Shown: positions 15,422 to 22,599 of the stretch, in pieces | Layout of the letters: each line of letters starts with the position of its first letter | Numbering within the stretch: the first letter of the stretch is position 1 | Source of the DNA: Candidatus Acidiflorens stordalenmirensis | GTDB taxonomy: Bacteria > Acidobacteriota > Terriglobia > Terriglobales > Acidobacteriaceae | DNA length: 41,454 nucleotides | Assembly (NCBI GenBank): GCA_003139995.1 | Contig: PLIC01000167.1 | Coordinates: 1 to 41,454, forward strand | Direction of reading: 5' to 3' | Program-made: the position numbers and the translations under genes | The notes under the pieces: generated by a model | Database searches by the model: none | What the model was told of the DNA's origin: nothing | Seen by the model: only the letters and a program-made list of their open reading frames with translations

Positions 15422-16444
15422 ATGTCTGCCTCTCCGATTTTTTCATCGGCGGCCATGGGCCGCCCTTTTATTCTTCCTCCGCGCTTGACCGCAAAGAAGA
15501 CCGCGGAGATTTTGGCCCAGGTCGGCGCCATCCCCAAGCTGGCAGCGGTCGTTCCCGCTTCGCGCCTCGATGTGTGCCCGGCGCCGGAAATGGTTTCGAG
15601 CGGCATTCCGCAACTGGACTCGCTGACCGGCGGCCTCGCTCGCGGCTGCCTCACGGAAATCTGTGGCACGGCGTCATCGGGAAGGACCAGCGTGCTCCTT
15701 TTTGCGCTGGCCCGCGCTACACAACGCGGAGAAGTTTGTGCGCTCGTGGATGCGAGCGATGCGTTCGATCCCGCGTCAGCGGCGGCTGCCGGCATGGAGA
15801 TGGGCCGTTTGTTGTGGGTGCGATGCGGAGAAAAATATCCCTCGCGTAAACATCCTTCGGCTGCACTATCAGGCTGCCGAAAAACTGGCGCTTCGTATCA
15901 GGGTATGTCTTCAGGCGTACCGCAAGTCGCTGAAAACAGCTTCGGCTTTAGCCGCTGCGGTTCTACCAGGTGGAAAAATCCGGAAAGCCAGCGCTGGGAA
16001 TCGCAGTTGGGGCAAATGCTGAAAGTCACCGACCTGCTGCTGCAGAGCAATGGTTTCGGAATGATCGCTCTCGATCTCGGCGACGTTCCGGTGCCGAGCG
16101 CGCGGCGAATTTCGTTGGCATCCTGGTTCCGCTTCCGCCGCGCAGTTGAGCACACGCCGACAGCGCTGCTGGTTTTGGAACAGCAGCCGATTGCAGGAAG
16201 TTGTTCGTCGGTGCTGCTTAGAGTCTCCGCTGTCCACTCGCAGCGTTCAGGGAAAAAGCTGTCAGCTGTCAGCTCTCAGCTATCGGGAAATCGGCCGGCG
16301 CATTCGGAGCTGCCGCATACGGAATTATTGGATCAATTCGAGATCACCGCCGAGTTGTTGCGCTCGCGGTTGGAGCGGAAATTGGAACGTAAGCCGGTGC
16401 AATCGACAACAAGTTTCAAGAGTCGGGCCGCATGGGCGGGATAG
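15422..16444 (+). CDS. imuA: ImuA, RecA-like component of the DnaE2 mutasome
   Basis: A 340-residue RecA-fold protein. Residues ~60-90 (SSGIPQLDSLTGGLARG, TEICGTASSGRTSVLL) hold a degenerate Walker A in which the Lys is Arg, common in ImuA. DLLLQSNGFGMIALDLGDV is the Walker B-like strand and SWFRFRRAVEHTPTALLVLEQQP the following segment. ImuA works with ImuB and DnaE2 in damage-induced translesion synthesis; all three genes are adjacent here. Odd: residues ~138-195 are an insertion encoded by a palindromic dispersed repeat, and residues ~278-288 (KLSAVSSQLS) come from four heptamer repeats, both read in frame. ATG 15422 is preferred to a TTG at 15410. No clear LexA box was found upstream. Confidence 0.8.
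   Translation: MSASPIFSSAAMGRPFILPPRLTAKKTAEILAQVGAIPKLAAVVPASRLDVCPAPEMVSSGIPQLDSLTGGLARGCLTEICGTASSGRTSVLLFALARATQRGEVCALVDASDAFDPASAAAAGMEMGRLLWVRCGEKYPSRKHPSAALSGCRKTGASYQGMSSGVPQVAENSFGFSRCGSTRWKNPESQRWESQLGQMLKVTDLLLQSNGFGMIALDLGDVPVPSARRISLASWFRFRRAVEHTPTALLVLEQQPIAGSCSSVLLRVSAVHSQRSGKKLSAVSSQLSGNRPAHSELPHTELLDQFEITAELLRSRLERKLERKPVQSTTSFKSRAAWAG
15891..15960. repeat. Dispersed palindromic repeat inside imuA
   Basis: The minus strand here reads CAGCGGCTAAAGCCG, then GGTACGCCTGAAG, then CCCTGATACGAAG. The same modules in the same order or orientation occur at 22342-22395 (AGCGGC..GCCGCT and a GGCATGGCTGAAG palindrome) and at 27346-27382 (GTACGGCATCGCTGAAG and TCCTGATACGAA). It is therefore an extragenic-type repeat that has landed inside a gene without breaking the frame. 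Confidence 0.55.
16257..16284 (+). repeat. Heptamer tandem repeat in imuA (four units)
   Basis: Units AGCTGTC, AGCTGTC, AGCTCTC and AGCTATC follow without gaps. They encode a Ser/Ala/Val-rich low-complexity segment in the C-terminal part of ImuA. The pattern is close to the heptamers found at 18212-18268 and 20712-20743. Confidence 0.75.
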
Positions 16445-16470
16445 CCGCAAGCGCGACACCTTTAATGAAT

Positions 16471-16555
16471 TGTCATCCCGAGCGACCGGGGTGGGGGAGC
16501 GAGGGATCTGTAGTTAGCCGCAAAATGCCGATCCCTCGCTTCGCTCGGGATGACA
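16471..16555. repeat. MITE-like element between imuA and imuB
   Basis: Perfect 15-base inverted termini TGTCATCCCGAGCGA (16471-16485) and TCGCTCGGGATGACA (16541-16555) enclose an inner 11-base inverted repeat AGCGAGGGATC (16498-16508) / GATCCCTCGCT (16530-16540). A related, longer element lies at 26626-26754. No coding capacity. It separates imuA from imuB but would fold as a strong hairpin in the operon transcript. Confidence 0.8.
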
Positions 16556-16591
16556 AAAGTCTGGGGGATTGAAACTGATTTTTGGTGCTCC

Positions 16592-18208
16592 ATGTTTGCC
16601 TGCATCTGCATCCCCGATTTCCCCGTACAAGCGATCATTCGCTTTGAGCCAGAGTTGCGCGCCCGCTCGATCGCGGTGCTCGCCGGACGGCCTCCGCTGG
16701 AAAAAGTCGTGGCGCTCAACGAAAAAGCGCGGCAATCGGGCGTAGAGATAGGCGCGACCAAGTCGCAACTGGAAGCGTGGGAAAAATTGGTGCTGCGTGC
16801 ACGCTCCGAGTCGCATGAGACATCTGCGCGCGCTGCGCTGCTCGATTGCGCGCAATCGTTCTCTCCGGAAGTGGAAGACACCTCGCCCGGAATCGCGCTT
16901 CTGAACCTTGCCGGGCTCGAGCCGTTGTTGGGTCCGCTGCCGAAGATTACCCGCGACTTGGCGCAGCGGGTCTCGCAGATGGGACTGGAAGCAAACCTTG
17001 CCGTGGCCGCGAATCCAGATGCTGCTTTGCTCGCGGCCCGAGGTTTTTCCGGCGTGACTTTGATTCCCGAAGGACGCGAAGCCGAGCGGCTGGGAGATCT
17101 GCCGGTGGATGTGTTGCTGGAAAGTTTTTCTTCCGATGTTGCGGAGGCCGCACGCTGGGTGGAAATGTTTGATCGCTGGGGCATTCGCAAGCTGCGGGCG
17201 CTGGCGGCTCTTCCCGAACTTCCGGTCAGCGAGCGCCTGGGACAGCCGGGAATCCGTTTGCAAAAGCTGGCGCGGGGCGTGGCGTCGCGCAACTTGCGCG
17301 TATTGGGGCCGCGGCTGATTTTTGCCGAGAGTGTGGAGTTGGAATATCCCATTGTGCTGCTGGAACCGCTGGCGTTTTTGCTGAACCGTATGTTGGAGCA
17401 AGTGTGCGCGCGTTTGGGAGCGCGTGCGCTGGCGGTGCAGGAGTTGCATCTGAATCTCGAGCTCGCAGTGACGCAGCCGAACGGTTGCGCATCTTTCACT
17501 CGCACGCTGCGACTGCCGGCGCCCATGCTGGACGCGAAAGTGTTTCTTAAATTGTTGCAGCTTGATTTGCAGGCGCATCCGCCGGGAGCGCCCATCGTGA
17601 AGATTTATTTGTCGGCCGATCCGGCGCGCCCGCGAGCCCTGCAGAGCGGATTATTTCAGCCGGTTTTTCCCGAGCCCGAAAAACTGGAGCTGACGCTGGC
17701 GCGCATCGCAGGCATTGTCGGCGAGGGCAGAGTGGGATCGGTGGAATTGCTGGATACGCATCGCGAAGGCGCATTTGCGGTGCGGCACTTTGCGCCCGCA
17801 GAGCATGAAGTGAAGCAGTCTGGAAATCGAAAGAAGAATATGTCCATGCCCGAAAATGACAGCGCATGTGAGCGCGAACAAAAGTTCGAGGAAAACGCAA
17901 AAGAAAACGCCCAGGAAAAAATGAGTGCGGTGATCGCCCTGCGCCTGTTTCGTCCGCCGCTCGGTGCGATGGTTACTTTGCGTGAAGCGAAGCCGGTGCG
18001 CATGCGATGTCCCGAGCGCGAAGACATTGCCGGCGAAATCGTCTGGACTGCCGGCCCCTGGCGTTCTTCCGGCGACTGGTCGGAACAGGAAGGCTGGTCG
18101 CGCGAGGAGTGGGACATCGCCGTGCCCGCCGAAACCGCACTCGCGTTGTATCGCTTAGTGCAAGACAAGCTAAGTGGAAACTGGTTTGTAGAAGGAACGT
18201 ATGACTAA
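16592..18208 (+). CDS. imuB: ImuB, inactive Y-family-polymerase-like mutasome subunit
   Basis: A 538-residue protein starting MFACICIPDFPVQAII, the typical ImuB N-terminus. It follows the Y-family polymerase fold, but the catalytic acidic residues expected in the first motif are absent, as in other ImuB proteins. Helix-hairpin-like RWGIRKLRALAALP and the little-finger region (LNRMLEQVCARLGARALAVQEL) follow. ImuB bridges the sliding clamp and DnaE2. Residues ~410-455 hold a charged, low-complexity insert (ENAKENAQEK). Start: ATG 16592; an in-frame ATG at 16550 lies in the terminal repeat of the MITE-like element and adds an unconserved stretch. The stop is followed four bases later by a heptamer palindrome before dnaE2. 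Confidence 0.82.
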   Translation: MFACICIPDFPVQAIIRFEPELRARSIAVLAGRPPLEKVVALNEKARQSGVEIGATKSQLEAWEKLVLRARSESHETSARAALLDCAQSFSPEVEDTSPGIALLNLAGLEPLLGPLPKITRDLAQRVSQMGLEANLAVAANPDAALLAARGFSGVTLIPEGREAERLGDLPVDVLLESFSSDVAEAARWVEMFDRWGIRKLRALAALPELPVSERLGQPGIRLQKLARGVASRNLRVLGPRLIFAESVELEYPIVLLEPLAFLLNRMLEQVCARLGARALAVQELHLNLELAVTQPNGCASFTRTLRLPAPMLDAKVFLKLLQLDLQAHPPGAPIVKIYLSADPARPRALQSGLFQPVFPEPEKLELTLARIAGIVGEGRVGSVELLDTHREGAFAVRHFAPAEHEVKQSGNRKKNMSMPENDSACEREQKFEENAKENAQEKMSAVIALRLFRPPLGAMVTLREAKPVRMRCPEREDIAGEIVWTAGPWRSSGDWSEQEGWSREEWDIAVPAETALALYRLVQDKLSGNWFVEGTYD

Positions 18209-18211
18209 GAG

Positions 18212-18268
18212 CAGTTGCCAGTTGCCAGTTCCCAGTCAAAGCAACTGGCAACTGACAGCTGGCAACTG
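18212..18268. repeat. Heptamer repeats in both orientations directly before the dnaE2 start
   Basis: CAGTTGC, CAGTTGC, CAGTTCC, CAGT, then after CAAAG the complementary units CAACTGG, CAACTGA, CAGCTGG, CAACTG. The two halves can pair into a long hairpin that ends exactly at the dnaE2 ATG (18269). No Shine-Dalgarno sequence is visible in between, so the repeat occupies the translation initiation region. Confidence 0.75.
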
Positions 18269-21200
18269 ATGTACGTTGAACTCCATTCCCGCTCCGCGTT
18301 CAGCTTCCTCGAAGGGGCTTCGATTCCCGAGGAACTGATCGCGGTGTGCGCGAACCTGGGAATGCCGGCGATGGCATTGCTCGATCGCGATGGAGTGTAC
18401 GGCTCGCCGCGCTTCCATCTCGCCGCAAAAAAGGCGCGGATCAAGGCGCATATTGGGACGGAAGTGACGTGTACTTCGGGATTTCGTCTCCCGCTGCTGG
18501 TCGCTTCACGCGCTGGATATCAAAATCTTTGCCGCCTGATCACGAAGATGAAGCTGCGCGCGAGGCGCAAAGAAGGAGGCTGCGCGTCGGGTTCGGATTT
18601 TATTGAACATGCCGGCGGTTTGATTTGCCTGACCGGTGGAGAAGAAGGACCGTTGGCTGCGGCGCTCACGCAAGGCGGACCGCAAGCGGCGTTCGAAGCG
18701 GTAAAGCAACTTACAGAAATTTTTCGCCAGTCCAATCTTGGCCAGTCTAATGTTTACGTCGAATTGCAACGGCATTTTCGTCGCGAGGAAGAATATAGAA
18801 ATCGGGTTGCGATCGAGATTGCGGAAGCTTTGCAACTGCCGCTACTCGCGACCAATGGCGTGAACTATTCCACACCTCGGGAGCGCGAGTTGGCGGATGC
18901 GTTCACCGCGCTGCAGCATCATCGCACGCTGGCCACTGCCGGACGTCTGCTGGCGCCGAATGCCGAGCGCTATCTCAAATCTCCCGCGGCCATGCGAGCG
19001 CTGTTTGCGGATTTTCCGAAGGCCATTGCAAACACGGTTGAACTTTCTTCACGGCTTGAGTTCACGCTGAACGATCTGGGATATGAGTTTCCCCGTTATC
19101 CCGTGCCGGAGGGAGAAACCATGATGTCGTTTTTGCGGGAGCGCACGCGCGAAGGAATGCAGAGCCGGTATGGGCGGGCAGATGCAGAATTGAAGAAGCG
19201 CGCGCGGCGGCAGATTGAGCGCGAGTTGAGCTTGATCGAAAAGCTGAAGCTTGCCGGGTACTTCCTGATTGTCTGGGACGTGGTGCGCTTCTGCCGCGAA
19301 CAGAAGATCCTGGCGCAGGGCCGCGGATCGGCCGCCAATAGCGCGGTTTGTTACTCGCTCGGGATCACGGCGGTGGATCCGATTGGCATGGAATTGTTGT
19401 TTGAACGATTTCTTTCCGAGGAACGCGGCGAGTGGCCCGACATCGATCTCGATTTGCCCAGCGGCGGCGAGCGCGAGCGCGTAATCCAATACGTCTATCA
19501 GCGTTATGGACCACGCGGAGCGGCCATGACTGCCAATGTGATCACATATCGCAATCGCATGGCCGCGCGCGAAATGGGCAAGGCGCTGGGATTCGATCCG
19601 GAGACGCTGAAGCGAATTTCGGCGGCGGTGGCCACCTGGGGATTCAAGGACGAGAACGATGCGCTCGACCGCCGTCTGCGCGATGCGGGGCTCGATCTTA
19701 CGCATCCGCGCATTCGTAAGTATTTCGAGTTGTGTCTGGCCGCGCAGGATTTGCCGCGGCATTTAGGCCAGCACTCGGGTGGCATGGTCATCTGCGAAGG
19801 CCGTCTCGATTCCGTCGTGCCGCTGGAGCCCGCTTCCATGCCGGGCCGCGTGGTGGTGCAGTGGGATAAAGAAGACTGCGCGGACATGGGCATCATCAAA
19901 GTCGATCTGCTGGGCCTCGGCATGATGGCGGTGCTGAAAGATTCTCTCGAACTGATCCGCAATCATTACCGCGATCCTGATAAAAACGAGGAAGTGGATC
20001 TGGCGCATCTTCCGCCGGATGATCCCGTCGTATATTCCACGCTGCAAAAAGCCGACACGGTGGGGATGTTCCAGGTCGAGAGCCGGGCGCAGATGGCTTG
20101 CCTGCCGCGCCTGAAGCCGGAGCGGTTTTACGACATCGTGGTGCAAGTGGCGATCATACGGCCGGGGCCGATTGTGGGGAACATGGTGAATCCATTTCTC
20201 AAGCGGCGGCAGGGTCGAGAAGCGGTCACGTATCCGCATCCGTCGCTCGAAACGGTGCTGGGCCGCACGCTGGGCGTGCCGCTGTTTCAGGAGCAGTTGC
20301 TGCGCATGGCCATGATCACCGCCAACTTTACGGGCGGCGAAGCGGAGGAGTTGCGCCGTGCCATGGGCTTCAAACGTTCCGAGGCGCGAATGAAGGTGAT
20401 CGAAGAAAAACTGCGTGCTGGCATGACGCGCAACGGAATCTGCGGAGAGACGCAGGAGCAGATCATCCAGTCGATTACTTCGTTTGCTCTTTATGGATTT
20501 CCGGAGTCTCATGCCGCCAGTTTTGCCTTGATTGCCTATGCCAGCGCTTATTTGAAATGCCATTACCTGGCGGCGTTCACGGCGGCGCTGCTGAATAATC
20601 AGCCGATGGGTTTTTATCATCCCTCGACGATTGTGAAAGATGCGCAGCGGCACGGATTGAAAGTGCTGCCGATGGATGTGACGAAGTCGGACTGGAAGTG
20701 CAGTTTAGAAACAGTTGCCAGTGGCCAGTGGTCAGTGGCCAGTAAAAGCGAAAATCTTGCCGTGCGCCTCGGGCTGAATTATGCGCGCGGGTTGCGCGAG
20801 CCGGCAGGGCAGGCTTTGGTTCGGGAGCGCAGTTTGGCGGCGTTTGCTTCGGTTCATGATCTGGCTCGTCGCGTGCCCGAGTTGCGGAAGGATGAGTTGA
20901 CGACGCTGGCGGAGACTGGAGCGTTGAATGCAGTGGCTAGTGAGAATCGAAACATCAAAATTCATCGGCGCGATGCGCTTTGGCAGGTGGAGCGAGCGCT
21001 GCGCTGGTCAGGGCCTTTGCTGGATGAACTTCCGGAAATCGATGGGGAATCTCCACTGGCGGCCATGACGGACGAAGAGCGGTTGGTGGCGGATTTTCGC
21101 GCTACCGGGCTGACGGTCGGGCCGCATCCCATGCAGTACCGCCGGGCAGAGATGAAAAGGATGGGAATTTATCGCGCTTCCGATCTGGCGCACATTCCGA

Positions 21201-21481
21201 ATGGACGCCGCTTGCGAATCGGTGGATGCGTGATTGCCCGCCAACGTCCGGGGACAGCGAAGGGGATGATGTTCATGAGCCTGGAAGATGAAACGGGAAT
21301 CGCCAATGCGATTGTTGCTCCCGATTTGCTGCAGAAGAATCGGGTGTTGCTGATTTCGGAGCGCTTTCTGATGATTGAGGGAATTTTGCAGAATCAGGAC
21401 AACGTGATTCACATCCGGGCGGAAAAAGTTTCGCCGCTCCGCGTCACGAGGGCGGAGACGGCGTCGCATGATTTTCATTGA
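18269..21481 (+). CDS. dnaE2: Error-prone DNA polymerase DnaE2
   Basis: A 1070-residue C-family polymerase. The PHP domain begins at MYVELHSRSAFSFLEGAS. The palm shows GRGSAANSAVCYSLGI and the catalytic aspartates in PDIDLDLP (residues 391, 393 and 395). Later motifs include LPRHLGQHSGGMVI, GLGMMAVLKDSL and SHAASFALIAYASAYLKCHY; the OB fold near the end reads GGCVIARQRPGTAKGMMFMSLEDETG. The protein performs translesion synthesis with ImuA and ImuB. The ATG at 18269 matches the family N-terminus; the frame continues upstream only through the heptamer repeat. At residue ~815 four heptamer repeats encode an inserted ETVASGQWSVASKSEN segment in the fingers/HhH region. It ends 17 bases before the convergent PhoU-like gene. 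Confidence 0.93.
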   Translation: MYVELHSRSAFSFLEGASIPEELIAVCANLGMPAMALLDRDGVYGSPRFHLAAKKARIKAHIGTEVTCTSGFRLPLLVASRAGYQNLCRLITKMKLRARRKEGGCASGSDFIEHAGGLICLTGGEEGPLAAALTQGGPQAAFEAVKQLTEIFRQSNLGQSNVYVELQRHFRREEEYRNRVAIEIAEALQLPLLATNGVNYSTPRERELADAFTALQHHRTLATAGRLLAPNAERYLKSPAAMRALFADFPKAIANTVELSSRLEFTLNDLGYEFPRYPVPEGETMMSFLRERTREGMQSRYGRADAELKKRARRQIERELSLIEKLKLAGYFLIVWDVVRFCREQKILAQGRGSAANSAVCYSLGITAVDPIGMELLFERFLSEERGEWPDIDLDLPSGGERERVIQYVYQRYGPRGAAMTANVITYRNRMAAREMGKALGFDPETLKRISAAVATWGFKDENDALDRRLRDAGLDLTHPRIRKYFELCLAAQDLPRHLGQHSGGMVICEGRLDSVVPLEPASMPGRVVVQWDKEDCADMGIIKVDLLGLGMMAVLKDSLELIRNHYRDPDKNEEVDLAHLPPDDPVVYSTLQKADTVGMFQVESRAQMACLPRLKPERFYDIVVQVAIIRPGPIVGNMVNPFLKRRQGREAVTYPHPSLETVLGRTLGVPLFQEQLLRMAMITANFTGGEAEELRRAMGFKRSEARMKVIEEKLRAGMTRNGICGETQEQIIQSITSFALYGFPESHAASFALIAYASAYLKCHYLAAFTAALLNNQPMGFYHPSTIVKDAQRHGLKVLPMDVTKSDWKCSLETVASGQWSVASKSENLAVRLGLNYARGLREPAGQALVRERSLAAFASVHDLARRVPELRKDELTTLAETGALNAVASENRNIKIHRRDALWQVERALRWSGPLLDELPEIDGESPLAAMTDEERLVADFRATGLTVGPHPMQYRRAEMKRMGIYRASDLAHIPNGRRLRIGGCVIARQRPGTAKGMMFMSLEDETGIANAIVAPDLLQKNRVLLISERFLMIEGILQNQDNVIHIRAEKVSPLRVTRAETASHDFH
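20712..20743 (+). repeat. Heptamer tandem repeat inside dnaE2
   Basis: CAGTTGC, CAGTGGC, CAGTGGT, CAGTGGC and a partial CAGT run without gaps and are translated as TVASGQWSVAS. Same heptamer class as the repeat just upstream of the gene. Confidence 0.75.
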
Positions 21482-21498
21482 ACGCGGACGCAGACCTT

Positions 21499-22251
21499 CT
21501 AGGCGGTTGAGAGCTTCCTGGCGTTGTGGCGCAGCGAGCGGCCTTCGGACAGGCTGTAGAGTTCTTCCGCCAGATTCTTGGCGTGATCGCCGATGCGCTC
21601 CAGCGCCTGGGCGGCGAGAAGGACGTCGAAATTTTGCTGGCCGCTCGGACTGTTGGGCTCGGCTAGATGTCTGTGAAACAAGGAATGGCACAAGCGGTCG
21701 ACTTCCGGATCGGATTGCAGAACACTCTGCGCGTGCGCCACGTCGCGCTTGAGGAAACCCTGATGAACCTGCTCCAGCATGGCGCAAAGCAGGGACGCCA
21801 TCTCCACGAGCTGACGGGAATCCGCCGCGGGCAATTTCTCGCGGCGCGATTCGAGTTGCATGGCCGCACTGTAGGCGAGGTCTCCGATGCGTTCGAGGTC
21901 GGTGATGAACTTCAAACACGCGAGCAACTCACGCGCTTTGGCTTCGCCCACGCGCGTGATGGCTTCGGGCAGTTGCTCGTCAATCTTGCGCTCGATCTGG
22001 TCGAGTTCTTTCTCGCAGTCCTTGATCGCGAGAAGAGCCAGGCGCGAACCGTCGGAGAGAAAGTCCCGGACATTGAAGACGGCGTCGCGGGCAATCAGGC
22101 AGCCACGGACGACAAGGGCCGAGAGTTCGTCTCCCGCAAAATCTTCATTGCGCGTATCGGCTGGACGGGTGCGTGCTTCCGCGGCTCGGGATCGCGTTGA
22201 AGTCGAGCGGCGCTTCGGTCGTGGGCCCGGGGACGTTTGTTTTCGGGTCAT
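21499..22251 (-). CDS. PhoU-like protein
   Basis: A 250-residue protein with a basic, Arg/Ser-rich N-terminal tail (~45 residues), followed by two helical PhoU repeats. Signature segments are CLKFITDLERIGDLAYSAAM (~115-135) and AAQALERIGDHAKNLAEELY (~210-230), where the acidic residues bind metal in PhoU. PhoU proteins restrain phosphate uptake through PstSCAB and the PhoR/PhoB system. No pst genes are in the window, so it is an orphan copy here. The gene faces dnaE2 tail to tail. Upstream of the ATG no strong ribosome binding site is seen, so a start further inside the basic tail cannot be excluded. Confidence 0.8.
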   Translation of the reverse strand: MTRKQTSPGPRPKRRSTSTRSRAAEARTRPADTRNEDFAGDELSALVVRGCLIARDAVFNVRDFLSDGSRLALLAIKDCEKELDQIERKIDEQLPEAITRVGEAKARELLACLKFITDLERIGDLAYSAAMQLESRREKLPAADSRQLVEMASLLCAMLEQVHQGFLKRDVAHAQSVLQSDPEVDRLCHSLFHRHLAEPNSPSGQQNFDVLLAAQALERIGDHAKNLAEELYSLSEGRSLRHNARKLSTA

Positions 22252-22599
22252 GGGAAACTCGCGCTGTTCGAAACGGCTACCTAAGGATTATCCGATTAAG
22301 TCTCTGTTGGCAAGACTGGATGCTATGAAGGCGTGACCCTCAGCGGCCAAAGCCGCTTGTGTGGCCGGATTTAACGGCATGGCTGAAGCCATGCCCCTGC
22401 AGAGCTATCGCCCGTCAAAGCTATCCGGAAACCAACTTAGTCAGAGTTCCCTGCCTGTAAAGAAGTTAGCATAAGACGGGAATGTGAAAGGAATGTAAAT
22501 GGGTGGTGCTGTCGCCGCAGAAGCGGCGATTCGGCCAGACGCCGGGGCCGATTTGACCCGAAATTCTCCTTCGTCAGCCAGCCGATTTCATCGAGCCAG
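22252..22599. other. Intergenic region carrying palindromic repeats
   Basis: No gene seen. AGCGGC (22342-22347) pairs with GCCGCT (22352-22357), and GGCATGGCTGAAGCCATGCC (22376-22395) is a perfect 8-base stem with a TGAA loop. These two hairpins in this order belong to the same family as those at 15891-15960 and 27346-27382. The rest of the stretch shows nothing recognisable and presumably contains the PhoU-gene promoter and the 3' region of the TonB receptor gene. Confidence 0.6.

Noticed and set aside
16462-17595. Minus-strand open frames opposite imuB
   Set aside because: Ser/Arg-rich shadow translations of the imuB coding strand; no start signal.
18212-18268. CRISPR array
   Set aside because: Units are seven bases long, contiguous and without spacers, so it is a heptamer repeat; no cas genes are present in the window.
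19763-21919. Minus-strand open frames opposite dnaE2
   Set aside because: His/Arg/Gln-rich compositions typical of antisense of a GC-rich gene; dnaE2 motifs are continuous on the plus strand.
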